Of a stretch of 64,000 nt of DNA, positions 34,701 through 42,964 are shown piece after piece. The translations under genes were made by a program, and so were the position numbers. The first letter of the stretch is position 1, and each line of letters begins with the position of its first letter. The notes under the pieces were generated by a model, which was not told the origin of the DNA, ran no database searches, and saw only the letters and a program-made list of their open reading frames with translations. Origin of the DNA: Planctomycetaceae bacterium (GTDB lineage: Bacteria; Planctomycetota; UBA1135; GCA-002686595); assembly GCA_016125265.1 (NCBI GenBank), contig WGMC01000006.1:62001-126000 (forward strand), in the 5' to 3' direction.

Positions 34701-35445
34701 GGGGATCCCGGTCGAAATCGCGTGCGTCCGCGCCAGCGAGCAACAGTGCCTCCAGGGCCTCAGCGATCTCGGCGGGCCCCACGTCGTCCTGCGCCAACGC
34801 CAACGCCGCCGCGCGGCGCTCGGCCAGCAGCGGGTCCGCGTCCCCGCGCGCGGGTTCGCGGTCGCCCCAATAGAGGTCCAAGCGGCCTTCGACCACTTCG
34901 CGCGCGAGCCGTTCGATCGTGTGGCCGTCCGCGTCGATGGTCGCCTTGGGATGCAGGCTGGCTTCGAGGGGCGCGCGCAGGAGCAACCGGTAACAGAAAG
35001 CGTGGATCGTGCCGACGAAGAGCTGCTCGACGGCGTTCGAGAGCGCGGCGGCCCGCTGCGCGAGCGTCGCATCGGAAACGCCCACCACCAACGCGTGTTC
35101 GAAGCCAATGGGCGCCTTTCCCGCGGCCAGATCGGCCAATGCCTGGCCAGCGCGTGCGCCCATCTCCGCCGCGGCGGCCTCCGTGAACGTGATCAGCACC
35201 ACGGCGCGCAGCACTCGCGACGCGATGTCGTCGTCGGTCGGCGGTGTCGCCGCGACGGCGCGCGCCTGCGCCTCGGCTTCGGTCCAACCCGGGCCGACGC
35301 TCCACGCCACGAGCCGCGCCACCAACGTCGCGGTCTTGCCGGTGCCCGCGCCGGCCTCGAGCAGGAGCGGGCGGTCGAACACCGACTGGGCCGCGCGGCG
35401 CGCGCGCTGGTCCTCGGCCAAGAGTGTCGTTGCGGACACGTTCAC
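31765..35445 (-). CDS. addA: AddA-type helicase-nuclease (UvrD family plus PD-(D/E)XK)
   Basis: The GTG at 35445 overlaps the upstream stop, giving 1226 residues. Superfamily I helicase motifs are complete: LLEAGAGTGKTATLVARL (Walker A), LFVDEFQDTDSVQ (Walker B), VVGDPKQSIYGWR (motif III), MTIHKSKGLEFECVYV (motif V) and LFYVATTRAKSRL (motif VI). The C-terminal nuclease has GTVDLVYRDPDTGQIVVVDH-KS, the PD-(D/E)XK core. AddA with AddB resects double-strand breaks for RecA loading. Order addB-addA and the 4-bp overlap match known addBA operons. The family is also called RecB-like. Confidence 0.9.
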   Translation of the reverse strand: MNVSATTLLAEDQRARRAAQSVFDRPLLLEAGAGTGKTATLVARLVAWSVGPGWTEAEAQARAVAATPPTDDDIASRVLRAVVLITFTEAAAAEMGARAGQALADLAAGKAPIGFEHALVVGVSDATLAQRAAALSNAVEQLFVGTIHAFCYRLLLRAPLEASLHPKATIDADGHTIERLAREVVEGRLDLYWGDREPARGDADPLLAERRAAALALAQDDVGPAEIAEALEALLLAGADARDFDRDPLAESCVKHLVGRLVLALDPVLDVLRRAVSGLAKAKAAKALAEGAMQLAAALTPPPSRAEELIVLVEPLATRSVLERLRKAWTKGDFGKAETNAFGPEGMAALAAHSTALADMLKHIARLAPARLASARLLLQPMLEEARALQRRRGILAYGDLLGGARDLMHHDASVARKVRASIRQLFVDEFQDTDSVQCDLVRSIALEGPLASRPGLFVVGDPKQSIYGWRQADLASYEEFRGWVEAQGGEVLPLVVNRRSRAVVLDEVARTVGPIMHRVQGLSPEFQPLLRPPDGIPPEPVTPKGAEAIEFWDSRPLEGGVPSTIGNRPEFTRTEAQAVAADVLRLVAESGGKLPFSSFAILLRSTSSLEIYLEALKRSGIPFAVERDRGYYRRREVIDATSLVRAVLDPEDHLSLAAWMRSPSVGVPDRALLALWRAGFPGAVGALQDGFARADAGARDNAPSSDVVRAVAAAQKLLARDPGASAVLPRWPDLVVDAASAIGELRRAAAELPSDRFVERLRTRTLLEVTEGSRFLGAFRAANLGRFFRELAAALEAGGGDVHETLRMLRAGQEGRREGEEGRPLEIERDAVRVMTIHKSKGLEFECVYVLSLDKASRGRGSDRNRTEFVHRRLAEAYVLLGAPTLDYDEVESHKKAVEQHETARLFYVATTRAKSRLVLSAAWGQLPAGEHMAKLVAGRARVLEAMGEPAPLRIDAHGAAWRWVAAAGPAPSALPAESHAEPEPAGAARRHFLDLVDLREVAHAREARARTAPISGRAQDSGDVAVQPAAPARRGASGLERRAARIVGDALHRALERFDLTAAATDLPRALARERQALAAAIEAQSAGPSAPALARFDELAEGLLHGPLAAHLARVAPHVLARELPLLQAAEAPEDNTDRPIDAWVGTVDLVYRDPDTGQIVVVDHKSDRFADRADRAARIQHYGLQVHHYRAALASALPEDADLVCELWLLESREVVRLFDPT

Positions 35446-38400
35446 GGCGCGTCGTCCTCTCCTTGGCTCTGGCCCTGGGCCAAGTCGCGCGCGCGATTCG
35501 GAAGGTGCCAATGCCCGAGCCACGCGCGCTGCACTTCGCGCGCTTGGGATTCGTCGGGCGCCATCCGCGGCGGCGGCGGCGTGAGGCCCGCGCTCGCGAA
35601 CTCTACCAAACGCCCGCGCGCGCCCGAATCCCGGCGCAGGCAGGCGCTCGCCACGTCGCAATAGCCGCAGAGGTTCGGCTCCTTGTCGCTGGGCGGTTTT
35701 GCGACCGCGACCCGCGGTGGGAACGCTCCGCGACGCCACGCGTCGACGAGGTTCGACGTCGCCAGTTCGAACGCCGCGCGCTGGGTTGCATCGGCCGGGT
35801 CCACCTCGAGGTGGGCCTGGCGTGGGTCCTCGGGCTCCAAGTAGACGTACCGTCCGGGGGCGCCGCCGGCTGCACCGTACACGTAGCCTTGCAGCAGCGC
35901 GCCTTCCCCGATCGCGCGGATCCGCGCCGCGGTGCGGGCCTTCTCTTGCACCTGTTGCACCGTCGGTTTGCCGGTTTTGTAGTCGATGAAGCGCACCGCT
36001 TGGCGGTTCGCGCCAGTGCCCGCGCGGTCCGCTCGGTCGGCCCGAAAGTGCAGCGCGAGCGGCGCTTGGTCCCGCGGTGCGATCGTCACGTGGCCGTCGA
36101 ACTCCGCGCCCAGCACATCGCTGCGTCGGCCCGCGGACCATTCGAGCTCGCGCGCGCGTTCGAGCAGCGGACGGGCCCTTTCCGCCAGGGCGCGCACGAG
36201 TCCGCGCAACTGGATTCCCTCGCTGCGCGCCACCTTCTGCGCGCATTCGAACAACAGCGCGTCGAACGCCTTCGCGCCCGGCCAAACGGCGTCGCACTCG
36301 GTGGCGGAGACGAGCGCCGCCAACGTGCGGCCGCCGGGTGCGGGGCCGGCGATGCGCTCCAAAACTTCGTGCACCAGCGTGCCGACGAGGCGTTTCTCGA
36401 GGGCGGGCAGGGCCGCGAGTGGATCGGGGCTGGGCTCGAGGCCCAACACGTTTTCGAGGAACGTCTTCCAGCCGCAGCGCGCCAGCTTCTCGACGGTAGT
36501 TACGTACACGTCGTCGCCGCGCGGATCGCCGTCCACGAACGCGCCCACCAGGCCGTCGAACGGACCGAGGATCGCGCGGCCGGCCCCGCCCGCTTCGACA
36601 GTGTGGAGCAGCGCAACGCGCCCCTCGGCGATCCGTTGGCTGCGCGGACGCGCGGCGTCGATCCGTTCGCGGAGGGACGGTGCGGGCGGCTTCGTGTCCG
36701 CGGGTTGCACGGCGCCCTCCAACCATGCAAGCCCGAACCGCTCCACGAAGGACTCGGCCGCGGACTTCGAGGTGCGCGCGCCCCCCAGGCCGGCCAGGAG
36801 CGCGCCTTCGAAGGCTGTGCGCGGGGCCTTCTGGTCCGTCCCGACGAGGCTGGTGTGCGGCGCCACCACGCACACGGTGCCCGCGGGTGCACCGGCGGCG
36901 AGGCGCGCGAAGAACGGGGAGGGTGCGAGTTCCACGCCGTTGTCGTCCACACGCGGCCGGCTGAAGCTGACCACCGGCGCCGACGCCGCGATCTCGGCGA
37001 ACAGGTGGCGCTCCTCTTCATGGGCCCGTTGCACGAGCGGCATCTCGGGCAGCACCACGGCCATGCGTTGGGCCAGGTCCTCGGGCAACAGCGCGTCCTC
37101 GCTGGGGCGACGCGGGAAGCTGCCGCGCGCCAACCCGACGAGCCAAACGGCGTCGAAGGCCATGCCGCGCGCTTCCATCACGCCGAGCACTTGCACACCG
37201 CCGCCATCGCCGCCGAAGGCCTCGCGGCCCGCGTCGAGCGCCGCACGTTCGACGAGGGCCGTCCACTCCTCGAAGTTCAGCCGTTCGGCGGGGCCGAGGT
37301 CGTCGACGAGCGGAGCGGTGCACTGGGCCAGGGCCAGCAGCGCTGCCTCTTCGGGCGCACCGCCGCGCCCCCAGCCGAGTTGTTCGCGCGCGAACGCGAG
37401 CGTGCGTTCGAACTGGACCGCGGCGGGGTGTTCGCCCGCGCCCAGTTCGGCAAGTGCCGCGAGGGCACCCATCGCGCCGTCCCTGGCCGTTTCGAGCGTG
37501 GCCTTGGCAATCCGCCGGCGGTTGGAGCGACGAGGCGGCGCGCTGTCGTCGCTGCCGTCGTCGACTTCGGAGTGCGCGGGATCCGCCGCTTGGTCCTCCG
37601 CGTTCGCCGCGTCGGTTTCGTCGTCTTCGTGCGCGTCGTCGCGACCCACACGCGCGCGCAGCGGCAGCGCGTACCCGCCCCGCGCGTCGACAACGGCCGC
37701 CGGATCCAACTCGGCGAGTTGTTCGAGGCGCCCGAGCCCGAGGGCGTGCAAAGCGAGCACCAGCTCGCCGCGCGGGCTTGCGGTGGGCGCTGCGGCCGCT
37801 CCCACGAATCGAGCGGCCGCGACCGCGGGGCCCTCTTGCAGGACGTCGAGCAGCGCCCGCAGCCTGCGGCCCTCCGCACTGAGCGGACCCTTGGCTCCGA
37901 CGCCGCTGATCGGCACACCGAGGCGCCGCGCGTGCACACGCAGCGCACCCGCGTAGGGCGTGAGGTCGCGGGCCAGGATGCCGATGCGCTCCCATGGGAT
38001 CCCGCCGCGGTGCCAACGGGCGGCGCGCTCGAGTGCGTGGCGCGCCTCAGCCTCGAGGCCCAACGTTTCCACCAGTTCGAAGCGCGGTGCCGAAACCGGC
38101 GGCGGCGCCGGGGCGGTTACCGTGGGGACTGCTGCGCGCAGGCGCTCCCCGAGCCGGTCCCCGAAGCGCGACGCTCGCGCCGCGCCGTCGTGGTTCCACG
38201 CGGGAGCCAGCGGTTCGGACCAGACCACGTGGGTGTCCGAGCGCCGCGCAAGTGCCTCCAGGAAGTCCGCGAGCAACCCCGTCGCATCGGAGAAACCGTG
38301 CAGCCAAAGTTCGGGCAACGGCGGCCCGTGTGCGGCCCCCGCGAGGGAGGCCGTCGCCCGCCGCAGCAGTTCGGCGCGACCGCCGCGCCCCACGCGGCCG

Positions 38401-39041
38401 CGCTCCGTTTCGACCCAAAGTGCTGTTTCGACGAGCGCCCGCGCACGGTCGATTTCCGCCGCGGAGGCCCACGGTTGGGGGAATGCGCCCTTTCTGCCGC
38501 GCCCGCCGGAACTCTCTCGGAGTTCGTCGAACAGTTCGAAGAGCGCCTCGCCGGACCCCGCGTCGATAGCCGCGTCGATCAGGCTGCGCACGGGGCCGAT
38601 GGCCGCGCGGAAACCCTGGTCCAGCGGGCTCAGGGCGCGTTTGAGCACCGGGTGCCGTGCCGCGCCGCGCGCGCCGAACAGTTCGAGGAGGTGCTCGCCG
38701 CGCACGGCGCCGTCCTCGCCGGACACGGCATCCTCCGGCGCGCCACCGCTCGGGTCGGCCGACCCCGAACGCCGCAGCACATGGGCCGCGAGACCGAGCG
38801 CCGTTCGCACCTCGAGCCCGACGACGGCCGCCCCGGCGGCGTGCGCGAGCGCGGCGATCAGGTGGACCCGCAGTCCGCGGCTCGGCACGACGAAGGTGAG
38901 CGCACGACCCAAGGTCGAAGGGTCGCGGCGCAGTTCGTCCCGCCGCGCGAGCACACGTTCGACCAGGAGCGCCTCCGCTTCGCGCGGGCCCGACACCGGG
39001 TGCCAGCGCGCACCGGATTGGCTTTGGTTCGGAGCGCCCAT
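35442..39041 (-). CDS. addB: AddB-type nuclease subunit with Fe-S cluster motif
   Basis: A 1199-residue protein. The N-terminal helicase-like half (ALTFVVPSRGLRVHLIAALA) lacks a Walker A lysine loop, so it should be ATPase-dead. The C-terminal PD-(D/E)XK nuclease has VRFIDYKTGKP. The four cluster cysteines of AddB are present: KLARCGWKTFLENVLGLEP upstream of the nuclease and LCGYCDVASACLRR (Cx2Cx5C) downstream. This is the AddB layout in which the Fe-S cluster staples the nuclease domain. It precedes addA in the same operon. The 264 bp between its start and the permease gene contains no gene. Confidence 0.85.
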   Translation of the reverse strand: MGAPNQSQSGARWHPVSGPREAEALLVERVLARRDELRRDPSTLGRALTFVVPSRGLRVHLIAALAHAAGAAVVGLEVRTALGLAAHVLRRSGSADPSGGAPEDAVSGEDGAVRGEHLLELFGARGAARHPVLKRALSPLDQGFRAAIGPVRSLIDAAIDAGSGEALFELFDELRESSGGRGRKGAFPQPWASAAEIDRARALVETALWVETERGRVGRGGRAELLRRATASLAGAAHGPPLPELWLHGFSDATGLLADFLEALARRSDTHVVWSEPLAPAWNHDGAARASRFGDRLGERLRAAVPTVTAPAPPPVSAPRFELVETLGLEAEARHALERAARWHRGGIPWERIGILARDLTPYAGALRVHARRLGVPISGVGAKGPLSAEGRRLRALLDVLQEGPAVAAARFVGAAAAPTASPRGELVLALHALGLGRLEQLAELDPAAVVDARGGYALPLRARVGRDDAHEDDETDAANAEDQAADPAHSEVDDGSDDSAPPRRSNRRRIAKATLETARDGAMGALAALAELGAGEHPAAVQFERTLAFAREQLGWGRGGAPEEAALLALAQCTAPLVDDLGPAERLNFEEWTALVERAALDAGREAFGGDGGGVQVLGVMEARGMAFDAVWLVGLARGSFPRRPSEDALLPEDLAQRMAVVLPEMPLVQRAHEEERHLFAEIAASAPVVSFSRPRVDDNGVELAPSPFFARLAAGAPAGTVCVVAPHTSLVGTDQKAPRTAFEGALLAGLGGARTSKSAAESFVERFGLAWLEGAVQPADTKPPAPSLRERIDAARPRSQRIAEGRVALLHTVEAGGAGRAILGPFDGLVGAFVDGDPRGDDVYVTTVEKLARCGWKTFLENVLGLEPSPDPLAALPALEKRLVGTLVHEVLERIAGPAPGGRTLAALVSATECDAVWPGAKAFDALLFECAQKVARSEGIQLRGLVRALAERARPLLERARELEWSAGRRSDVLGAEFDGHVTIAPRDQAPLALHFRADRADRAGTGANRQAVRFIDYKTGKPTVQQVQEKARTAARIRAIGEGALLQGYVYGAAGGAPGRYVYLEPEDPRQAHLEVDPADATQRAAFELATSNLVDAWRRGAFPPRVAVAKPPSDKEPNLCGYCDVASACLRRDSGARGRLVEFASAGLTPPPPRMAPDESQAREVQRAWLGHWHLPNRARDLAQGQSQGEDDAP

Positions 39042-39305
39042 CAGCGTGGCTGCGAGCTCCCCGCGCGGGTGCCGCGGCCACCGCCCAACGCTGCACGTGT
39101 GCCCATGGACGGATCGTAACGATCCGACGGGCCGGCGGCCGATCCCGGCGGCCGGTGGGGATCCCGGGGGCCGCGGGCGCGGGACGGGAATGTGGCGCTG
39201 CGGCCGCTCGGGTCGGCGGGCCGCGGACGGCGACCGACCCGCGGTTCGAGCGGCGCCCCGGAGCTTCGGCTGCCCTCGCCGCGCCCCGGTCGCCGCCGAG
39301 TGGGT

Positions 39306-41345
39306 TCAGGCCGCAGCCCTCGCCGGGCTGCTCTCCGCCTCGCCGCTGCGATCGCGGAACAGCGGGGGCAGGGCGACGTGCCCGCGGGGCCCGGCGCGGT
39401 GGGCGCGGTCGAGTTCGCCGCGGGAGAGGTGCAGGGCCAGCACGAACAGCGGGCCGAGGAATAGGCCGGCCGCGGCGCCGGTGCAACGACCGATCGGGCC
39501 GCGCTGCAGGCGCCAGGCGAGGGCCGCGGCCAGCACGCCGAGGGCGAGGTGCACAACGCGCACCCAAACCGGTAGGCCTTGGCCGGCGTCGAGTCGGCCC
39601 AGGCCCGCATCGACGTCCACCAGGGCGGTGGCGGGCGGTGTGAGCAAACGCATCGCGACCAGCGCGCCGCGGCGCCGGTCGGCCGAGCCGCTGCGGCGGG
39701 AGGTGTCGTACTCCACGAGCACTTGGCCATTGGCGTCGACCAACCGCGAGCGGTGCCGGCCGAGCACGTCCGGCTCAGCGACCAGGCGCAGGGGGAGGGG
39801 AATCGTCTTCAACTCCTCCATGGTTGCGAGTTCGCCGCTCGATTCCACAGGCTGCCAGGCATCGTCGACCCTGCGCCAGTGGCCCGCGTCGGTGATCGCA
39901 TGCACGTCGACGAAGCTGAAACGGGCCTTCTCCATCCACGTCTGCCGGGAATGCATCGACTCGATCGCGAGGAACCGGCCGGGAGGTGCCGGAACTGGTT
40001 GCAGCGGCGCGTCGAGGCGCTCGGGATCCAGGCGCCAAAACGTGCCGTCACCCTCGTCGACGATGCGATCGTCGAGTTGACGGATGTGCAAGGAGAACGG
40101 ACGGCCGTCGCTGCGCGGCGTGGGCACCTCCACGTGCACTCGGCTCGACTCGCCGCGCTGGCGCCTCGGTTGGGCGTGTCCGGTGTACCGCAGGATGAGC
40201 TCGCCGCTTGGGTAACAGAGGAACGCGGTGACGTCGACCGGGCGGTCTCGCCGCGCGTCGGTAAAGGCCGCGCCGAGTGCTTCCCACGGCGGATTCTCGA
40301 GCGTCTGTTGGCGGGTGACGGCGAGGCGCCTGGTGGCGGCGAGGAAGGAGTGCCCCGGCGCGCGTTCTCCGAGACCAAAACCCTTGCCCTCGGCCAGATG
40401 CACGGGCATGTCGCCGACGTAGGTGATGACTGGCGGGCTCGTGAACGCTTTCAGTTCCTGGCGCGTCTTGTAGATGGGCTCGCCGCCGCCCAGGGGGCGC
40501 AGCATGCCGAGGGACTCGTGGGTCTCCATCTCGTAGATGTTGCCGGTCACGTCCACTTCGAGGTTGGGTTGCACCGGTTCGAGCCGCATGTGCATCCAGC
40601 GCGCCGTCTGCACACGCAACGCGTCGACGTTGGGCCAGAGGCAAAGCAGTGCCGCGGCCGCCAGCAGCGCCACACGCGGCTCACTCGGCAGTCGCACGGA
40701 ATCCGCGCGGCCGTAGGTGCGGTGCGAGTGGAGCCACAGCAGCGCACCGGCCGTGCCGATCGCTCCGCAGTAGGCCAGGAGCCCAAATGGGAGCGGCAGG
40801 TACGCGCCGAGCTTCTGGGCCCAGGTGTGCAGGCCGTGGACCGCAAGGTACGCGCCGCCGATGCACAGGCCTGTGACGAGGGCGCCGCGTTTGGAGCCGC
40901 GCACGGCAAGCTCGCCGGCGCTCCAACTCAAGAGCGCGAGGCACACGACCTGGGGCACGACCCACAGCGCTTCGAGGATCTCGCTCCGCGGTTGGCCCGC
41001 GTCGATCGCCATCCGCAGTTCGAGCGCCAGGACGCCGCCCAGGAAAAACAGCGCCCAACCCAGGCCCACGATGGTCTTCGCCGCCTGGATCTTGCGCGCG
41101 GCCGTGCCGCGGTGCAGCAGCACCGGCATCAAACCCATCCAGCGGTCGATGCCAAACTGCAGCACGGCGATCAGGAACGGCATGGCCACCGCCAGGCGCA
41201 GGAGGTTCGTGGACGACTTCTCGTCGTAGAGCAGCGCGAGCACTGTAGTGTTGTGCTCGGTGAAGAGCGGCGCGCCGAATACGAGGGTCAGGACCAAGCC
41301 GGCCCAGAAGGTGCGCCAGAACTCGAATCGCACGAGAGCAATCAC
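39306..41345 (-). CDS. ABC-2-type permease with large extracytoplasmic domain
   Basis: The GTG at 41345 overlaps the ATPase stop and gives 679 residues. The first 270 contain about six or seven membrane helices (FWAGLVLTLVFGAPLF, WALFFLGGVLALEL and others). A soluble region of about 300 residues follows (LEVDVTGNIYEMETHESLG onward), and two more helices lie near the end (VVHLALGVLAAALAWRL, AAGLFLGPLFVLALHL). It is the membrane partner of the adjacent ATP-binding protein in a YtrA-regulated operon. The large external domain is unusual for a drug exporter and hints at envelope or lipid export. The substrate is unknown. Confidence 0.75.
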   Translation of the reverse strand: MIALVRFEFWRTFWAGLVLTLVFGAPLFTEHNTTVLALLYDEKSSTNLLRLAVAMPFLIAVLQFGIDRWMGLMPVLLHRGTAARKIQAAKTIVGLGWALFFLGGVLALELRMAIDAGQPRSEILEALWVVPQVVCLALLSWSAGELAVRGSKRGALVTGLCIGGAYLAVHGLHTWAQKLGAYLPLPFGLLAYCGAIGTAGALLWLHSHRTYGRADSVRLPSEPRVALLAAAALLCLWPNVDALRVQTARWMHMRLEPVQPNLEVDVTGNIYEMETHESLGMLRPLGGGEPIYKTRQELKAFTSPPVITYVGDMPVHLAEGKGFGLGERAPGHSFLAATRRLAVTRQQTLENPPWEALGAAFTDARRDRPVDVTAFLCYPSGELILRYTGHAQPRRQRGESSRVHVEVPTPRSDGRPFSLHIRQLDDRIVDEGDGTFWRLDPERLDAPLQPVPAPPGRFLAIESMHSRQTWMEKARFSFVDVHAITDAGHWRRVDDAWQPVESSGELATMEELKTIPLPLRLVAEPDVLGRHRSRLVDANGQVLVEYDTSRRSGSADRRRGALVAMRLLTPPATALVDVDAGLGRLDAGQGLPVWVRVVHLALGVLAAALAWRLQRGPIGRCTGAAAGLFLGPLFVLALHLSRGELDRAHRAGPRGHVALPPLFRDRSGEAESSPARAAA

Positions 41346-42226
41346 GCGGACCTCCGCTGGTTCGAGAGCAGGCCCAGGAACAGGTCTTCGAGGCTGGGCG
41401 AGGGGCCGGTTTCGAGGGGGCCAAGTTCCGCCAGGGACCCGAGCGCGCTCGGATTGTCGGCGTAGACTTCGATTCCGCCGCGCCGCCGGCGCGCGGACAA
41501 GAGGCCCGGTCGCCGCAGCAGCGTCTCGGGTTCGAGCTCGGGGGTGGAGAGGAACCCGTGGCACACGTTGGCGCGCAGACCGTCGAGGGACGCATCCAAG
41601 TAGGCACGACCCTCGTGCAGCACCACCACGCGGTCGGCCAGGCGCTCTACATCAGACAGCACGTGGCTCGTGAACAGGACCGAAGTGCCGCGGTCCGCCA
41701 ATGTGTCGATCACGACCTCCAGCACCTCGCGGCGCGCGATCGGATCGAGGCCGAGGCCCGGATCGTCGAGCACCAGCAGCTTGGGATCCGCCGCAAGGGC
41801 GAGGATGATGGACAATTGGGCGCGCATGCCCCGCGAGAGGTTGCTCACACGGGCGCGTTTCTCTAGGCCGACCTCGGCGAGGCGCGCCTCGGCCAGCCCG
41901 CGGTCGAAGCGGCGCCGGGTGCCGGCCTCCAGTTCCAGTACTTGCGCGATGCGCATCCCGTGGAAGTGGGGGTGGTCCTCGGGCACGTAGCCGATGGCCT
42001 CGCGCAGTTCGCCGTCGAGGTCGCTCGACTCGTGCCCCAAGACCCGAATGCTGCCGGAGTGTGGGCGCAGGAAGCCCATCAGCATTTGGATCGACGTCGA
42101 CTTGCCCGCGCCGTTGCGGCCGAGGAGTGCGGTCACTTGGCCCGCGGGTGCGGCAAAGCTCAGCCCCTTCACCACCCAGCGGTCGCCGTGGCGGCGCCAC
42201 ACATCTTGGAAGACGATCGAGTCCAT
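41342..42226 (-). CDS. ABC transporter ATP-binding protein
   Basis: A 294-residue ATPase. Walker A is LLGRNGAGKST, the Q-loop region has YVPEDHPHF in place of a canonical Gln, the signature is NLSRGMRAQL, Walker B is LLVLDDPGLGLDP (Asp where Glu is usual: DDPGLGL) and the H loop is FTSHVLSD. It is of the CcmA/YtrB type that pairs with ABC-2 permeases. Its ATG shares one base with the GntR stop (TGATG) and its stop overlaps the permease start, so regulator, ATPase and permease form one coupled operon. Confidence 0.9.
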   Translation of the reverse strand: MDSIVFQDVWRRHGDRWVVKGLSFAAPAGQVTALLGRNGAGKSTSIQMLMGFLRPHSGSIRVLGHESSDLDGELREAIGYVPEDHPHFHGMRIAQVLELEAGTRRRFDRGLAEARLAEVGLEKRARVSNLSRGMRAQLSIILALAADPKLLVLDDPGLGLDPIARREVLEVVIDTLADRGTSVLFTSHVLSDVERLADRVVVLHEGRAYLDASLDGLRANVCHGFLSTPELEPETLLRRPGLLSARRRRGGIEVYADNPSALGSLAELGPLETGPSPSLEDLFLGLLSNQRRSA

Positions 42227-42696
42227 CAGGATTCCCGGCGCGGATCGCGCGGGGCAACAGGGTGGTGCGGGTCCAGCGGTAGGTTCGTGGAGGGGAGCGG
42301 CGCGGGCACGTGGTTCGCGCTGCCCAGCGCCTCGAGTGTGTGTTCGAGGGCCGCGCGCAGATCGGCGTGGTCTAGACCCAAGTGGAACGCCTCGATGGCG
42401 AGACGTTCGGTCAATCGCTGGAGGTGGAGGCGCCGCGCCTCCGCACTGCGTTCGGGATCCGCGCCGTGCACGAAACACCCCGCGCCCTGGCGGCGCACGA
42501 TCACACCCTCGTGTTCGAGCTCGCCGTAGGCCTTCGCCACGGTGTTCGGGTTGATGGCCAGTTCCCGGGCGAGTTCGCGCACGGAAGGCAGGCGGTCGCC
42601 CTCCTTCAGCCGGCCGCGCGCCACCGCCGCCTTCACCCCCTGGCAGATCTGCCGGAAGAGGGGTTCGGGGGCCAGGGGATCGATCTGGAGCCACAT
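42226..42696 (-). CDS. GntR-family regulator, YtrA subfamily
   Basis: A 156-residue repressor-type protein. The N-terminal winged helix-turn-helix is clear: EPLFRQICQGVKAAVARGRL, DRLPSVRELARELAINPNTV, AKAYGELEHEGVIVRRQGAG. Only a short helical dimerisation tail follows, as in YtrA proteins, which repress adjacent ABC transporter operons and respond to cell-wall or other stress. It is the first gene of the operon, so autoregulation is likely. Confidence 0.92.
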   Translation of the reverse strand: MWLQIDPLAPEPLFRQICQGVKAAVARGRLKEGDRLPSVRELARELAINPNTVAKAYGELEHEGVIVRRQGAGCFVHGADPERSAEARRLHLQRLTERLAIEAFHLGLDHADLRAALEHTLEALGSANHVPAPLPSTNLPLDPHHPVAPRDPRRES

Positions 42697-42719
42697 GCTC
42701 CCCCCCGGATCGACCGTCC

Positions 42720-42730
42720 TAGGTCACCTA
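42720..42730. promoter_or_regulatory. Palindrome upstream of the GntR operon, candidate operator
   Basis: TAGGTCACCTA is a perfect 11-bp palindrome centred 29 bp before the GntR start. YtrA-type regulators bind short dyads in their own promoters, so this is the best operator candidate in the 59-bp gap. No clear -10/-35 pair can be assigned. Confidence 0.4.
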
Positions 42731-42755
42731 CTACAGTCGAACGCCCGAAAAGGAC

Positions 42756-42899
42756 CTACGCGCGCTTCTTGCGGCACCGGTCCGAGCAGAAGCGCACCTC
42801 GTCCCAGACCTTGGCCCAGACCTTGCGCCAGACAAAGGGCCGCCCACAGGCCGCACAAACCTTGGTGGGCAGGTCGGACTTCTTGCGCATCCTGGGCAT
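42756..42899 (-). CDS. DUF2256 zinc-ribbon mini-protein
   Basis: A 47-residue protein: MPRMRKKSDLPTKVCAACGR then PFVWRKVWAKVWDEVRFCSD and RCRKKRA. Two CxxC-like pairs (CAAC and CSDRC) frame the conserved RPFxWRKKW-type core of DUF2256. The function is unknown; in many genomes the gene sits beside cryptochrome/photolyase-related genes, whereas here the two photolyases are 20-35 kb away. AGAGGG lies just before the ATG. It is on the same strand as the GntR operon, 59 bp upstream. Confidence 0.88.
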   Translation of the reverse strand: MPRMRKKSDLPTKVCAACGRPFVWRKVWAKVWDEVRFCSDRCRKKRA

Positions 42900-42964
42900 G
42901 GGCCCTCTTTAGGCGTTGGGGGACGTGCAGACAACCGGCGGGGAGCCCATGCGCTTCCGGAGGA

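Noticed and set aside
35244..39119. Long plus-strand open frame of about 1290 codons opposite addB
   Set aside because: It is a GC-rich shadow of addB with His/Arg/Ala-rich nonsense and no domain; addB has cysteines and nuclease motifs in order.
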